Shown one piece after another: positions 21,409 through 32,219 of a stretch of 64,000 bases of DNA. Positions within the stretch are counted from its first letter, which is position 1; every line of letters begins with the position of its first letter. A model generated the notes under the pieces. That model was not told the origin of the DNA and did no database searches. It saw only the letters and a program-made list of their open reading frames with translations. The position numbers were made by a program, and so were the translations under genes. Source of the DNA: Seminavis robusta (Eukaryota > Bacillariophyta > Bacillariophyceae > Naviculales > Naviculaceae); contig CAICTM010000412.1 of the NCBI GenBank assembly GCA_903772945.1, forward strand, positions 1 through 64,000. Reading direction: 5' to 3'.

Positions 21409-23266
21409 ATGGACGTCTCTTCTCCAATGGTCGCGACCGATGATGCTGCTGAGGTTCGCCGCAACAACAGCAAGTCCTCTTTGCGCTGGGCAGCCCTGTT
21501 TCTTGGGGAACTCCGCGATGGTTTGACCATGATCAATATGCAAAGCGCGTTCCTCATCGTCTCGAAGCAGTACACTGAGAAGCAAGTTGGGATCCTTTTC
21601 TTTGTCTTTGGGATGTCTCAGTTCCTGTTCCAAACACCCGCTGGATATCTGTACGACTACACGCATCAAAAGCTTCTGTGGCTCTCAGCGGCTTCTGTTG
21701 CCACGACGATTTTGACGGTGGCCACAGCTCTTTGGGCTAAAGAATTTGGAGAAAACCTTTTGTTGATGGTGGCCTTGAAATTCGTTCAAGGAGCTGTCAC
21801 TTCCTTCATTCCACCAGGTCTGAACAGTATCACCCAAGGAATTGTGGGATCTGTGGGAATGACGGAACAAGGTACGAAACAACACTGAGTTTCTTGAGAG
21901 ATGATACCGGTTTTGTTGTCTTTTTCTCACGAAACCATCCCAAAAATCACCTCTCTTCCTGTGCCGCTACAGTCTCTCTGAATGAGATGATGAACCATTT
22001 GGGGACTGCAATCATTGTTTTGAGTGGTAAGTGACAACTGGATGGAAAACCGCTCTTTGAGTCACATATTATCACTAACACACTCCACTCCACTGATCAT
22101 ACATCATGCATGTATCTATAGGCTCCCTCATTGCCTTCTTCTTGTACCCCGATATTGGATTTCTTTTTGTCGTCAGCCCCATTGCCTGTTTGGGAGTCAT
22201 ATTCTTCTTGCAGCGTATCAATGCCAAGGATATCGATCATGCTGCCGCCCGTGGCCTCACCAGCGAAAGCCATACTGGAAAAGAAAGCACTGCCTCTTCG
22301 TCAGATTACAAACCACCATCATCCAACAACTCAGTTGGAACCAGCTCAAAGAAAGACGCTCTCACCAACAAACCTAGTTTTGTTTTCGGAATGAATGGGG
22401 CCACTAGCCACGAAAGCAAGTCTACTGGACTTCAACCTGAAACTCCACTTCAAGTTCTTCGTGACCCCACTCTCTTGATCTTTCTGGTCATTGTCTTCCT
22501 ATTTCACACTGCGAACGGTACCGTATTGCCACTGGTGATGCAGACACTTGCTATTGGAAATGGACGCAGCGGAATCCTCTTGAGCGGACTTTGCATCATC
22601 GTGGCACAGGTTTTCATGGTCATGAGCGCCAAGATTTGCGGAAAGTATTCGGCAGTGTACGGAAGAAAAATGCTGTTCTTGATTGGATTCTTTTCTGTGC
22701 CAGTTCGGTGCCTCCTGCTCTATGGAATGCTCATGATGTGGGAAGGTCAGATCCAAGGAAATCTATTCATCCAAATTGTGATCTTGTCCACTCAAATCCT
22801 TGATGGCATTGGAGCTGGAACATTTGGTACCATGTACATCCTTGTCACTAGTGATATCAGCGGAGGCACGGGGCGTTTCAGCTTGATCCTTGGTATGACT
22901 ACGGCAGCCATGTCCATTGGGGGGACCGTCTCTGGATATCTTGGAGAAGCCCTTGCTGAGGATCTGGGTTACCGAACCACGTTTTTCATCTTGGCAATCA
23001 TGTCGGCCGTCCCTGCTTTGATCTATCTCACATGCATGCCCGAGACACTCCCCGACCTCGCCAAGAAGCAAGAACCGGGCAGCGACAAGGCCAATATCCA
23101 CAGTATCAAGGAAGAAGACGAACCTTCACCAGAGACTGGATCCAAGGCCCGTTACATTGTGAGTATTATGGATGTTTTCTTGGGAATACCAACACCTTGT
23201 TTGTCGTCCGATCTCAACGTATGGATCCTTGTTTTCTGCACTCTTGTGATACAGGAAATGTACTAG
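21409..23266 (+). CDS. Major facilitator superfamily transporter
   Basis: Exons 21409-21871, 21973-22026 (only 54 bases), 22122-23158 and 23255-23266 join in phase to give 521 residues. The protein has about twelve hydrophobic segments in two blocks separated by a hydrophilic Ser-rich loop (about 235-290), as in MFS carriers. It starts WAALFLGELRDGLTMINMQSAFLIV and contains a YGRKMLFLIGF loop typical of the family. Substrate is unknown. The second exon falls inside a membrane segment region (NEMMNHLGTAIIVLSG), so its inclusion is required. The last intron is in frame and stop-free, so retention gives a 553-residue form with the same stop. It shares its promoter region with the Nudix gene. Confidence 0.82.
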
Positions 23267-23338
23267 TCCGAATGGCATCAGGTATTTGTGTTGTGCCCTT
23301 CTTTGCCTTGGATGAGCAGAAGACTGTCATCGAACCAT

Positions 23339-23845
23339 AGAGAATTGCAAGAGATTTGTCAGACTCTGACTTGAAGCGATGAGCCAGCAATCTTTTGCTG
23401 CTGTTCCAAATTCACATCCTTTGACGCTAGTGGCACTGCTAATGTGCATTTCATTATCTTAGCAGGCTCTAACTAGACCATTGTGTAACACAATTTTGCT
23501 ATCATAAACTTTTTGCTGCTATGCTGTACTCTAGTTCGTAGAAAGTTTTCAGTACAGTACACTGCATCAAAGAGAATTGCAAGAGATTTGTCAGACTCTG
23601 ACTTGAAGCCATGAGCCAGCAATCTTTTGCTGCTGTTCCAAATTCACATCCTTTGACGCTAGACAAGTCGGGCTGCATGCTAATGTACATTTCATTACTA
23701 GTATTATCTTAGCAGGCTCTAACTAGCCAGACCATTGTGTAACACAATTTTGCTATCATACACTTTTTTCTGCTACTGGTAGGCTGTACTAGTTCGTAGA
23801 GAGTATTTCAGGTTGCTGGGCTTTCAGTCTACCGTACACTGACCA
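23339..23845. repeat. Tandem duplication of about 232-270 bases downstream of the MFS gene
   Basis: A segment starting AGAGAATTGCAAG at 23339 recurs at 23571 in direct orientation, 232 bases later. The copies share long identical blocks (for example the 50 or so bases following the start, and the AGCAGGCTCTAACTAG block). The second copy carries several short extra pieces, so it ends near 23845. No reading frame is involved. It probably covers the 3' UTR or terminator region. Confidence 0.88.
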
Positions 23846-24080
23846 CCCAGTCACAGTGGCACGATGTGCACTCGACAATCAAGCTCAATGCTCCTTTGTA
23901 ACGCTCATATCACCAGTCTACATAGAAACACTGACTTCTACGGTACATCGTACGCAACACGCCTCTTTAGAATACATGATGAGTTGTGGCCATTTAAGAA
24001 CCCCAATCGCTCCCAGTTCCACGTTCTATTTTAAAATCCAAACGGAACAACGGGACGCCGTTGGTTTCAGCCAATTGATA

Positions 24081-26435
24081 CTATGCATGTTCTTGCTGGT
24101 TGCGTATAAAGTGCTCACAAATTGTTTGGAGTTGGCCCGCATTGGTCTTTTGAGCAAGAGGCAGCAGAAATTCAACAGTTTCAGCGCTGACAGATGGCTG
24201 CAGCATGGTTTCGCAGATTTGCTTCAAATGATCCAAGAAGAATCGATCTGCCAACTCCAATATCTCAATGATTCGGCCCAAGCTCACGTCACGAGCTGCA
24301 TCAGGCCCAGGCCGAAGCGAAGGACCAGGGTCCATCTTCGGTGTCTGCCCAGTATAGATATACTCCATGACAGCAAGGAAGGCCTCTAGCGAAACATCAT
24401 TGAGTTCGATTTCCATCTCTTGAGACTCTCGAAACCCTGTGGTGAACATTGCTCGAAAGCAGTCCGAGACAATTGACAATACCAGTCGGTGACCATAGAC
24501 TTTTTGCCCCTGAACGATAAATGTAACGTCCGAGAATTCGTCGTCGTTGAAAAAGTGTCTCAATCTTCTGTCGAGCAATTGCAGACTAGTCGGCTCAGTG
24601 ACTCGCGCGTGAGGCGGCGGATCAGAGTCCAAAACAAAGAAGTCGTTGAGGTAATCGCTTCCGCAAGAGCCGCCGAAAACATAAATTCGCCTGTTGACTG
24701 CAGTTGCTGTGTGACCGGCACGACGACCGGGGCCTACTCCGTGCACTAACACAGTTGGGATGGTCTCCTCATCGTTTGGATTTGCGCCGCCACCACCCGC
24801 CATCGGTACAATACTCCCGCCCTGAGAAGGGGACCCGGTTTGAAATGCATAATCTCTAGCTCGCCAGTCAAGCTGTGCTGATGGCGCGTAAGAACTGCCG
24901 CCTCCACCATCTTGCATTCCTCCCGCGAGTGACGGAGAACGCATGGCTCCGAGGCGTTGTCCAGGCTGCATGACGTTTCCATGGGGTAAACCAGGGTGAT
25001 ATCTCTGCGTTGGTCTATCGCCCATCATTTCTCTGTCATGACCTGGCACAACGCCGTTGCCGATCAGTACAGGGTGATCAGGATGAAACCCCCCTGCCCC
25101 GATATTGCCCACAAGTGGCCATCGTAGATTATAATCGTCATTATGTGTATTGTCGTTCATGTGGTGCGCATTCATGAGCCTCTCGGCAGCGTTGTGTTCA
25201 TTCATTCCTCCCAGCATGGAGTTTCCCGGCATACCTCGCCTCGGCTCGAACTGTGTTGCGGTAACATCCAACCACGCCATTTCTGAACGGTCCAATATTT
25301 GCAAGTCTTGAAAGCACTTTGAGCTATCACACACAAGAGTTGGAGAGGAGAGAGGTGAGATGCGCGACATCATCATCAGCAAAGCGGAGACACTGCAGCT
25401 TCTTCTCACCTCGTGCCACTCCCTCCAAACAGATACAGTCGACCCCTGAGGGCTGTCAGGGTCATCCCTGCCCTTGGGTGCGGCAAAAGGCCTCCGATGT
25501 GTGGACAGGTCCAGGTGGATGTTTCGGTGTCTAAAATATGAATATCATTCAATCGTTCTGTTCCATTCCTGACAAGTACATGTAAGTATGACAAACAAAA
25601 ATAGAGCAGAGCCAATGAGTGAGCTGAAATAACGCCTGACAAAAAGCCAGAACTGCAAGATTGATAATTATTGCGTACCATCCACCAAAAATAAACAACT
25701 CGCCAGTGTCCTCTAGAATGGCTGAAGAATGATTTGCTCGTTGTTGTGGCACTGCACCATTGGTTTCGACCCTTCTCCAGGTGAGAGATTCGACATGCAA
25801 AGCATGCAAATCATTCAAATATTCGCGACCATTTCCACCACGGAACACATAGACCTCTTTTTTGCTAGCAACATAATCAGCACTGTGCATATTGCATGGA
25901 CCAGGAGGGGTGCCTTTCACGGCGGGTTGATACCATCTGAGCCGTCGGCCACCATTGGCGATGTCCAACACGTGCATGTCGGAAGCAGCCAAGGGACCTG
26001 TTCCCAACCAACCTCCAATGATAATTATTCTACCATTTTCGTCGTCATCAGGATCAGCCGCAAGGGTGGCAGAGTGACCATTGCGGCCGGGCGGGGCATT
26101 GCCTGTCGTGAGAGAAAATTGTGTTTAGTGACGAGAATGGGAATGACGAGAAAGTTTTAAAAAAAATGCCACGGCGTACCTGTCACCAAAACGGTGGTAT
26201 CGCCCAAGAATGCTGCTTGATCTGGGCCTCCAGTTCCTACATGATGAGGTCGAAACCATCTCTGATCCCGGATGGAATACAGCAGCAGCGAATTGTGATT
26301 TCTTCTTCCATCATAGCCACCGAAAGCGTATAGAGTGCCAGCAAAATGGGTCACCGAATGGTTCTTTATAGTCGGAGCTCCAGGTCCGCCATCATGCGGT
26401 GAAGAAGACTGCTCTGACCATTGCATATTGTTCAT
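24081..26435 (-). CDS. Kelch-repeat and BTB-domain protein
   Basis: Four exons on the minus strand (26435-26180, 26102-25679, 25568-25410, 25323-24081) join in phase to 693 residues. Kelch beta-propeller repeats with the YAFGGYDG, IIIIGGW, FIFGGW and YLFGGS signatures occupy residues 1-280. A Gly/Pro/Asn-rich low-complexity linker (about 295-465) interrupts the propeller before a last kelch unit (RIYVFGGS, about 470-505). A BTB domain follows (about 530-640; FSDVTFIVQGQKVYGHRLVLS), then a helical BACK-like tail. Such proteins usually present substrates to Cullin-3 ubiquitin ligases. Here the kelch-before-BTB order is the reverse of animal KLHL proteins and resembles the LZTR1/plant arrangement. 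Confidence 0.87.
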
Positions 26436-26918
26436 CTTGGCGGTGTCACAGCGGATAATACATTAACATTGGTCTCTACTCTACTCCTTCCTCTATCAAC
26501 ACCAGAACACACACTCGGGGTGATTGATTCGAATTTCGTGTGGCACGTCGATTTCGATCGAGTCACCCCTGTGCATCAGCTTTGTCGTGCATGCCCCTGT
26601 CCCTTGGGTCGATTCTTCGTTAGAGTTAAGGATTGACACAACTGGACTACGTCGTTTGCTTTCGCAAGTTGCCAGCACTCATGCAACACAAATCAACACT
26701 TCATGATACCGTATCTTTCAAGTTGCTGCCGGCAGGGTTGGGGAATGACAACAAGCAGACAACCACACGAGGTGCTATGCATGCAACGCATGTACGGTAT
26801 TGGTACCTGGTAATGTAATAATAATAGGCTACATAGAACACTCAGAAGACTCACAATGTTTCAAATACCAATGTGAGAGGTCCAGCACTCGAACAGAGCA
26901 TCTACCTGATACAGGTAT
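26436..26918. other. Intergenic region between kelch-BTB and Sec8
   Basis: No gene seen. It holds the promoter of the kelch-BTB gene and the 3' flank of Sec8, both on the minus strand. Confidence 0.5.
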
Positions 26919-29900
26919 CTAGCGACGTCCCATCTGCTGCTTCAGAAGGCGGAAACGGTTGAGATCACCCCGCCTCCGAGGACCATCCATTGAGAACATC
27001 AGCTCAAAGTCCTCGTCCGAGAACTCGTCCGGTGACGAGGTATAGAAGGCGCATAACTCCTCGACTTCCAACTCCATCATTGCGATCAAGCTGGCAGAAC
27101 GCTCGAAAGAAACAGCTGCAAGCTCCACATCCCAAAAGCTACCATCAAAGCTCGTTGCACCCTTCAAGTCGCGATACAACACTGATCCGCTTCGGTCGAG
27201 CGCCTCGATACCATTCATAGTCAGCGGCGCTTTCAGGATGATACCCTCGCCATTTGCAATGACTCGAACTGTTTCCATGAGGCAAAGAGGGATGTATTGC
27301 TCGAGACAAGAAAAGGAGAACGCGGTGACCGCGTTTCCGGCAGCTTCACGCAGATAGTCACTGGAACCTGTCATGTATTCCCCAAGTTCGTTCACGCATG
27401 ACGGAATACGCACAGCATCCCTAGCAATCAATGTGGAACTCTTGCAAATCTTGGAAAGCTTCGAAATGCTGCGAATTGCCAAAACAAGACAATCACGTGA
27501 GAAAACAAGTGAAACAACTACACGCATTCTATGCATAACCACTCACGTCTGCAATAGCATTTCAATGCGGCAAAACTTGGCCATCTTGATACCGTTCTGC
27601 TTGAGTGTCTTGATGGCTTCACGCAAGGCACGGGTTGATGAAAGGGTTTTGGTGTATCCGTTGCCACGAACATGCAGGCGAGTCTCCAGCAAGGATGAAA
27701 CCTTCAGAAGAGAATGAGCCAAACAAGCCGCCTTAGTCAACTCTTCATCTGAGCACATGACAATGCCATTCCTGTGGCTGTCAAGCAGGAAGTCAAAGAA
27801 AGGTCTCAAGTACTGGAGCTCTTGTGCGAAGACAGATTCTTCTCGTTCGATAGATGCCTCAGGACTGCCCATCTCATCGTTGTTTGAAGCAGGACCAGAT
27901 TCCAGATTGTAATGTGATTCCGTGTCGTTAGCTGGTGGGCGCAGTGGCATGAGAGAGGGGTCTTTGTTCTGTGATCCACTACTTTGTCCGCCTTCCGAAA
28001 CGATGTTACCACTAGAGCTCGAATCATATGCCCTCATAAGCTTTGTAAATGTGCCTCTCTTCTCTAGGATGGAGCTGAACGAAGCAAGCCCACCCTTTCC
28101 CTTATCCAACAGGAGTCGCAATGCAGTCTTGCCTTCGCAGAGATTTGCAACCTGCGCTTTGACCCGCGAGAGGAAAGTTAGGACCACATGCTCCAACACA
28201 GACACCATTGGTAAGTACATCTCGCCACCGTCGGGAAGACGATGGATTGCAACGAAGAGGGATCCGGTGCTGTTGTACAACACGGAACAAGCCTTGCACA
28301 TGTCAACATCCATTGGGGCATTTGAATTGGGGCGAGAAAAGACGGTCCTGTCCAAAATGGGATCAAAAGCGTCGTTCATTTCCAAGGCAACCACAGTACC
28401 ATCGACGGCTTCCTGCTGGAGAACTGGCAGCAGATGGTTCTGGATGATTTTGTCCAGGAAGTCAATGGCAGGTTCCTCTGCTGGCGGAGCAGACGCCGCC
28501 GCGTCGGAAGCAGTTTCACCCGAGATCAAAGACAGCTCTTTTTTCATAACCTGCATTTCTGAAGTCCATTTGTCTAGGCTGCGTCGAAAGGTCAGTGCGT
28601 GGTGGACCTGCGGAGTCGTCTTGGTGCGAGGGAACAACACAGTCGCTACGAACTTGGAGGTTGTCATTTCCATCACGTTCTTCCTCGTCGTCAGCAGAGC
28701 ATTCTTTCCCGTATCGTCGTCGTCGTCGTCAATGATTCCAAGGGAAAACAGGCCCCTCTCGCGCGTTCGCCCTTTGCTTGCCATGCTTTTGTCCATGCCA
28801 TCTATTTTGTCGTGAGCACTTGGATCAGTGCAGGCTCTGAGAAAGTCTTTCAACTCCTTTTGGATGAGATCGTTGGCCGTAGTGATCGCTGACTTCAACG
28901 TGGATGTAGCATTGCTGAATTTCTCGACATTCTGGTTTTCCACGCCCTGCATAGAGGGAGCGGCAAGGAAAGTCAATATCGGAGTTGGTGCGACGGAACC
29001 AAACAACGAGCAAAGAACAGAGGACCCAAGCACTTACAATTCGATATCGCACGATTTGAGCGAGATGCGAAAGCCGCAGCATCACACACCCAAACGCGCT
29101 CAACAGACCAGTCCAGTGTCTGCGGAATTCCTTGAGATCTGCCTTCTTCTGCCGGGATGTTCTCATGGGCGCAGCTCTTCGACGCTCTAGACGGATGAAA
29201 GTGCGAGCTTGTTCGCGCTGCACAATTGTTCTTATTTCAGTGAGGAGGTTTTCGGAAAACAAACGCTCAACGTCGTCCAAACGTTTCAAAGTGGCGGCGC
29301 ATTCAACCAAGATCCTCAACGAGAGAACAGGGTCAGCATAGCGAGGCAACCGAGTGCTTCTTGGGTCGGCATTTTTGCCCTCTTGGATGCCAGCCGTCAC
29401 ACCGTACAAGGCAGCACTCTGCTCCAGACACCTGCGTTCATCCGCTTCTAGATCAAGTTCTGCTTCAATGATTGGGATGGGAATCATCATGCTAAGTTGT
29501 TTTCGGGTGGTGGACCCTCCCTTTGTCGAAGCCGACAAGCTGGTTGCATTACCAGAGGCATCATCGGCAAAGTCCCCTTCCACGCTGAACAGTGAAGCCC
29601 CAGAATCGACACTTCCTACACTGTCGTCATCCTTGTCAGCCATGTCATCAGGCGCCAAGCTGATTTTTCGGCTAAAAAATGGATTCTCAACTCCATGGCT
29701 GGGGATTGTCGCTCCATCCTCCAATTGACTTTCGGATCCATTGGCTGTTCGAAGAAACACTACGCTCTGTAGAATATCCCAAATGAGCTCCTCTGCCTTT
29801 TGCTTGCGTAACATGAGCTGTTCCATAATCTTGTGCAAGGCTTGGACCTGCGAAAAAAATGCGTACAGAGTATTTGATCGTCAGCATTTGGAAAAGCGAC

Positions 29901-30867
29901 AACTGATTATATAATCATAATCAGATCCAAATGAGCTCACCTGAGCGACATCGTCCGAAAACATGGTTGCTAGAGCTTGACTCAGACATAAAACAGCGGC
30001 TCCGATGCGACAGGGTGCACGGATGAGATGGTCAAAACGACTGGGTGCAGCACGAATCACATCGAGTTTGTTGAGTAAAGACAAAACCGCTTCACACTCC
30101 AGTTTCTTTAGCCATAGCTCTCGCAAGGACATGGCATTTGCAGCAGCTTCCCGAGAGACAGTCCCTTTGGCAGTGGCACGAGCATTATCAGCTGTATTGG
30201 CAGTGGCGCCAATAGTATCTTGAATATCTCTGACTTGACGACGAAGGTTCTTTACTGTAGCGACGGCTTCGGTAAATTTGCGTGCGACCTGTCCTACGCG
30301 AATAACAGATCCATTGAGGTCGGCACAATGCATCAATGCCATGTGCTCGATTGCTTCTTCAACGACTGCTTGTTGTCTTTTGAGATCCCTGTAGGCTGGA
30401 TTTCTAGCCAACACGCTGTGTGTAGTAGTGGCGCCAGACACGACAGATGCAGCATCATCAATCAACTGCAAACCCAAGACATCAATCACACGGTGGATGG
30501 TTTGGAAATGGCGAGGGTCGTCGAACAAGTCGTTGTCCACTTCCGAAGCCAGACGGCCCTCCCACTCTTGCAGATCAGCGTTGGTGAGCTCCATGTCTCC
30601 TGTGCTCATCTTGCCTTCTTCGTCGTCATTGTGGTGGCTACTTCTGTTGGATGACGACTTTCTTCTTGACGAAGTAACAGAAACCCGAGACGGAATCCTC
30701 TCTGCGCCAGGGTCCTCTGCTTCCTGAGCAATCGGTCGCGGCATGATGGCTGTATCGTCGTCGACTTGACTTGTTCGCGATTGTTGGAAGGTGTGGTCGA
30801 GATGCAGCAATGATGAGAGTGGGAGGCAACAGAAAAGGACACTTTGCCGTTTCCGAAGATCCGTCAT
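26919..30867 (-). CDS. EXOC4: Exocyst complex subunit Sec8 (EXOC4)
   Basis: Four minus-strand exons (30867-29941, 29847-29038, 28946-27547, 27468-26919) join in phase to 1228 residues. Sec8 is part of the octameric exocyst that tethers secretory vesicles to the plasma membrane. The N-terminal coiled-coil region (about 175-240: EAIEHMALMHCADLNGSVIR, then KFTEAVATVKNLRRQVRDI) matches the Sec8 family, and the C-terminal half is a long helical rod. Several Asp/Ser-rich insertions (DDDDDTGKN and a Ser-rich stretch near 880) are probably disordered loops. The ATG at 30744 (MPRPIAQ) is an alternative, perhaps better, start that would remove 41 unusual residues. The family call rests on the N-terminal pattern and overall length. 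Confidence 0.82.
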
Positions 30868-31106
30868 GATTATAAAAGCCGTTGAAACTTCCTGGTGGGA
30901 GAACGCTGACGATTGACGATACCAAGCTTGTTAAAGCTTTGAGTGCTGTGAAATCATGTCAAAGTATTAGGGAGTCCAACGACTACATTTTTTGTCCTTC
31001 ATCTCATCTTTCTCCAAAGTCAGGTCCTTCAGACACTCTCTTGCTGTGCTGTTGTGCAAGCTATTCATTCGCTATCATCGAATCAATCAAGTAGTGCTGA
31101 ATCACA
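30868..31106. promoter_or_regulatory. Short bidirectional promoter region, Sec8/PLAC8
   Basis: Only 239 bases separate the two divergent ATGs, so both core promoters must lie here or share elements. No TATA box is obvious. Confidence 0.45.
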
Positions 31107-31868
31107 ATGGACGAAGAAATGATCATACGAGTGGTTGCTCCAGCAACGCTGGAAGAAGGCTTTAGTTTTGACATTTTACTTGAGGGACGGCCCATCAGTG
31201 TCACCGTCCCAACAGGAGGCGTTTCCGAAGGAGAAGAATTTGAAGTTCCCTACCCTCAAGAGCTTCTTGAGGAGCAGCAACTCCTTCATTTGGATTACAA
31301 AAACAATCAACATGGATATTTCATGGGGCAGGACGAAGAAGAAGAGGCTCCACATGGCCAATTTCGAGTGTCATTGTGTTCTTGTTGCGATGTGATTACA
31401 CAATCTACATTTTGGACAGGATGCTTTTGTGTCCCTGTGTTGTTGGCACAACTTCTGACTAGGCTTGGTTTGAAATGGAACGGGCGAGAAATTGAAAAGC
31501 AATCGGAAAACTTTGGTGAACGCAGAAATGAACGGCGGTTCAGGGATCCCCAAATGGAGAGGTCAATGACATTCAACAGAATCATTATGGCATTCATTGG
31601 TGCACTGGTCCTGGGCTACATTCCAGTGTTGGGGGGGTTGATTGTGATAACATTCTACATTGTGACCACGGTCTGGATTGGTGGCAATCTTCGGCGTCAC
31701 GTGCGGCAGCGCTACGAAATACCCAACAATTGCTCACTGCTACCAGGCAGTTTCGAGGACAGATGCATCATGTGCTGTTGTGGGTGCTGCGCTGCCATCC
31801 AAGTGGCTCGACATACACACGATGACAAAGAGTACCCGGGTGCGTGCTGCACTGTCACCGGCTTGTAG
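31107..31868 (+). CDS. PLAC8-like cysteine-rich membrane protein
   Basis: A single exon encodes 253 residues. Residues 1-60 form a small domain with the pattern VVAPATLEEGFSFDILLEG, followed by PTGGVSEGEEFEVP, often found ahead of PLAC8 domains in stramenopiles. The rest is PLAC8-like: CSCCDV near 92-97, a hydrophobic stretch, a second hydrophobic helix pair (IIMAFIGALVLGYIPVLGGLIVITFYIV), then RHVRQRYEIP and a CCCGCC cluster with IQVARH near the end. Members act at membranes in metal resistance or cell-size control, but the role here is unknown. It diverges from Sec8. Confidence 0.8.
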   Translation: MDEEMIIRVVAPATLEEGFSFDILLEGRPISVTVPTGGVSEGEEFEVPYPQELLEEQQLLHLDYKNNQHGYFMGQDEEEEAPHGQFRVSLCSCCDVITQSTFWTGCFCVPVLLAQLLTRLGLKWNGREIEKQSENFGERRNERRFRDPQMERSMTFNRIIMAFIGALVLGYIPVLGGLIVITFYIVTTVWIGGNLRRHVRQRYEIPNNCSLLPGSFEDRCIMCCCGCCAAIQVARHTHDDKEYPGACCTVTGL

Positions 31869-32219
31869 GCGGGATATCCTCTAGTAGCTACATGCCTGAC
31901 CAGTACTATTAATACATCAATCAATGAACTGAGCAGCAAGAATAGCGGTCATTGCAAGTATTCACTTCTCTCTGCCTTAACCTGCTACCGGTATCGACTA
32001 TAGCTAGGTAGCTGTTGATACTAGCAACTATGTTTGTGCTTCTACTCGGTTACGCCCAGTAGGCTACTAGTAGTTTCATTCTGGCGATTGCTCCCAACTA
32101 CATAGCGCTTCTACCGGTACTGGTACTCGGTTGCCGTATGCCACTCTAGTGTTGTAATTTCCCAATCTCCTCCGCTCATTGATACTCACCAAGGAAAACC
32201 TTTCATGCATAACAAATCA
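31869..32219. other. Convergent intergenic region
   Basis: About 350 bases between the 3' ends of the PLAC8-like gene and AP-4 beta. It holds ACCGGTA and CTAGTAG palindromic words and no gene. Confidence 0.5.

Noticed and set aside
27922-28815. Long plus-strand ORF (297 codons) inside Sec8
   Set aside because: It is antisense to a conserved Sec8 exon with good splice phases. The translation is Ser/Arg-rich shadow sequence without motifs.
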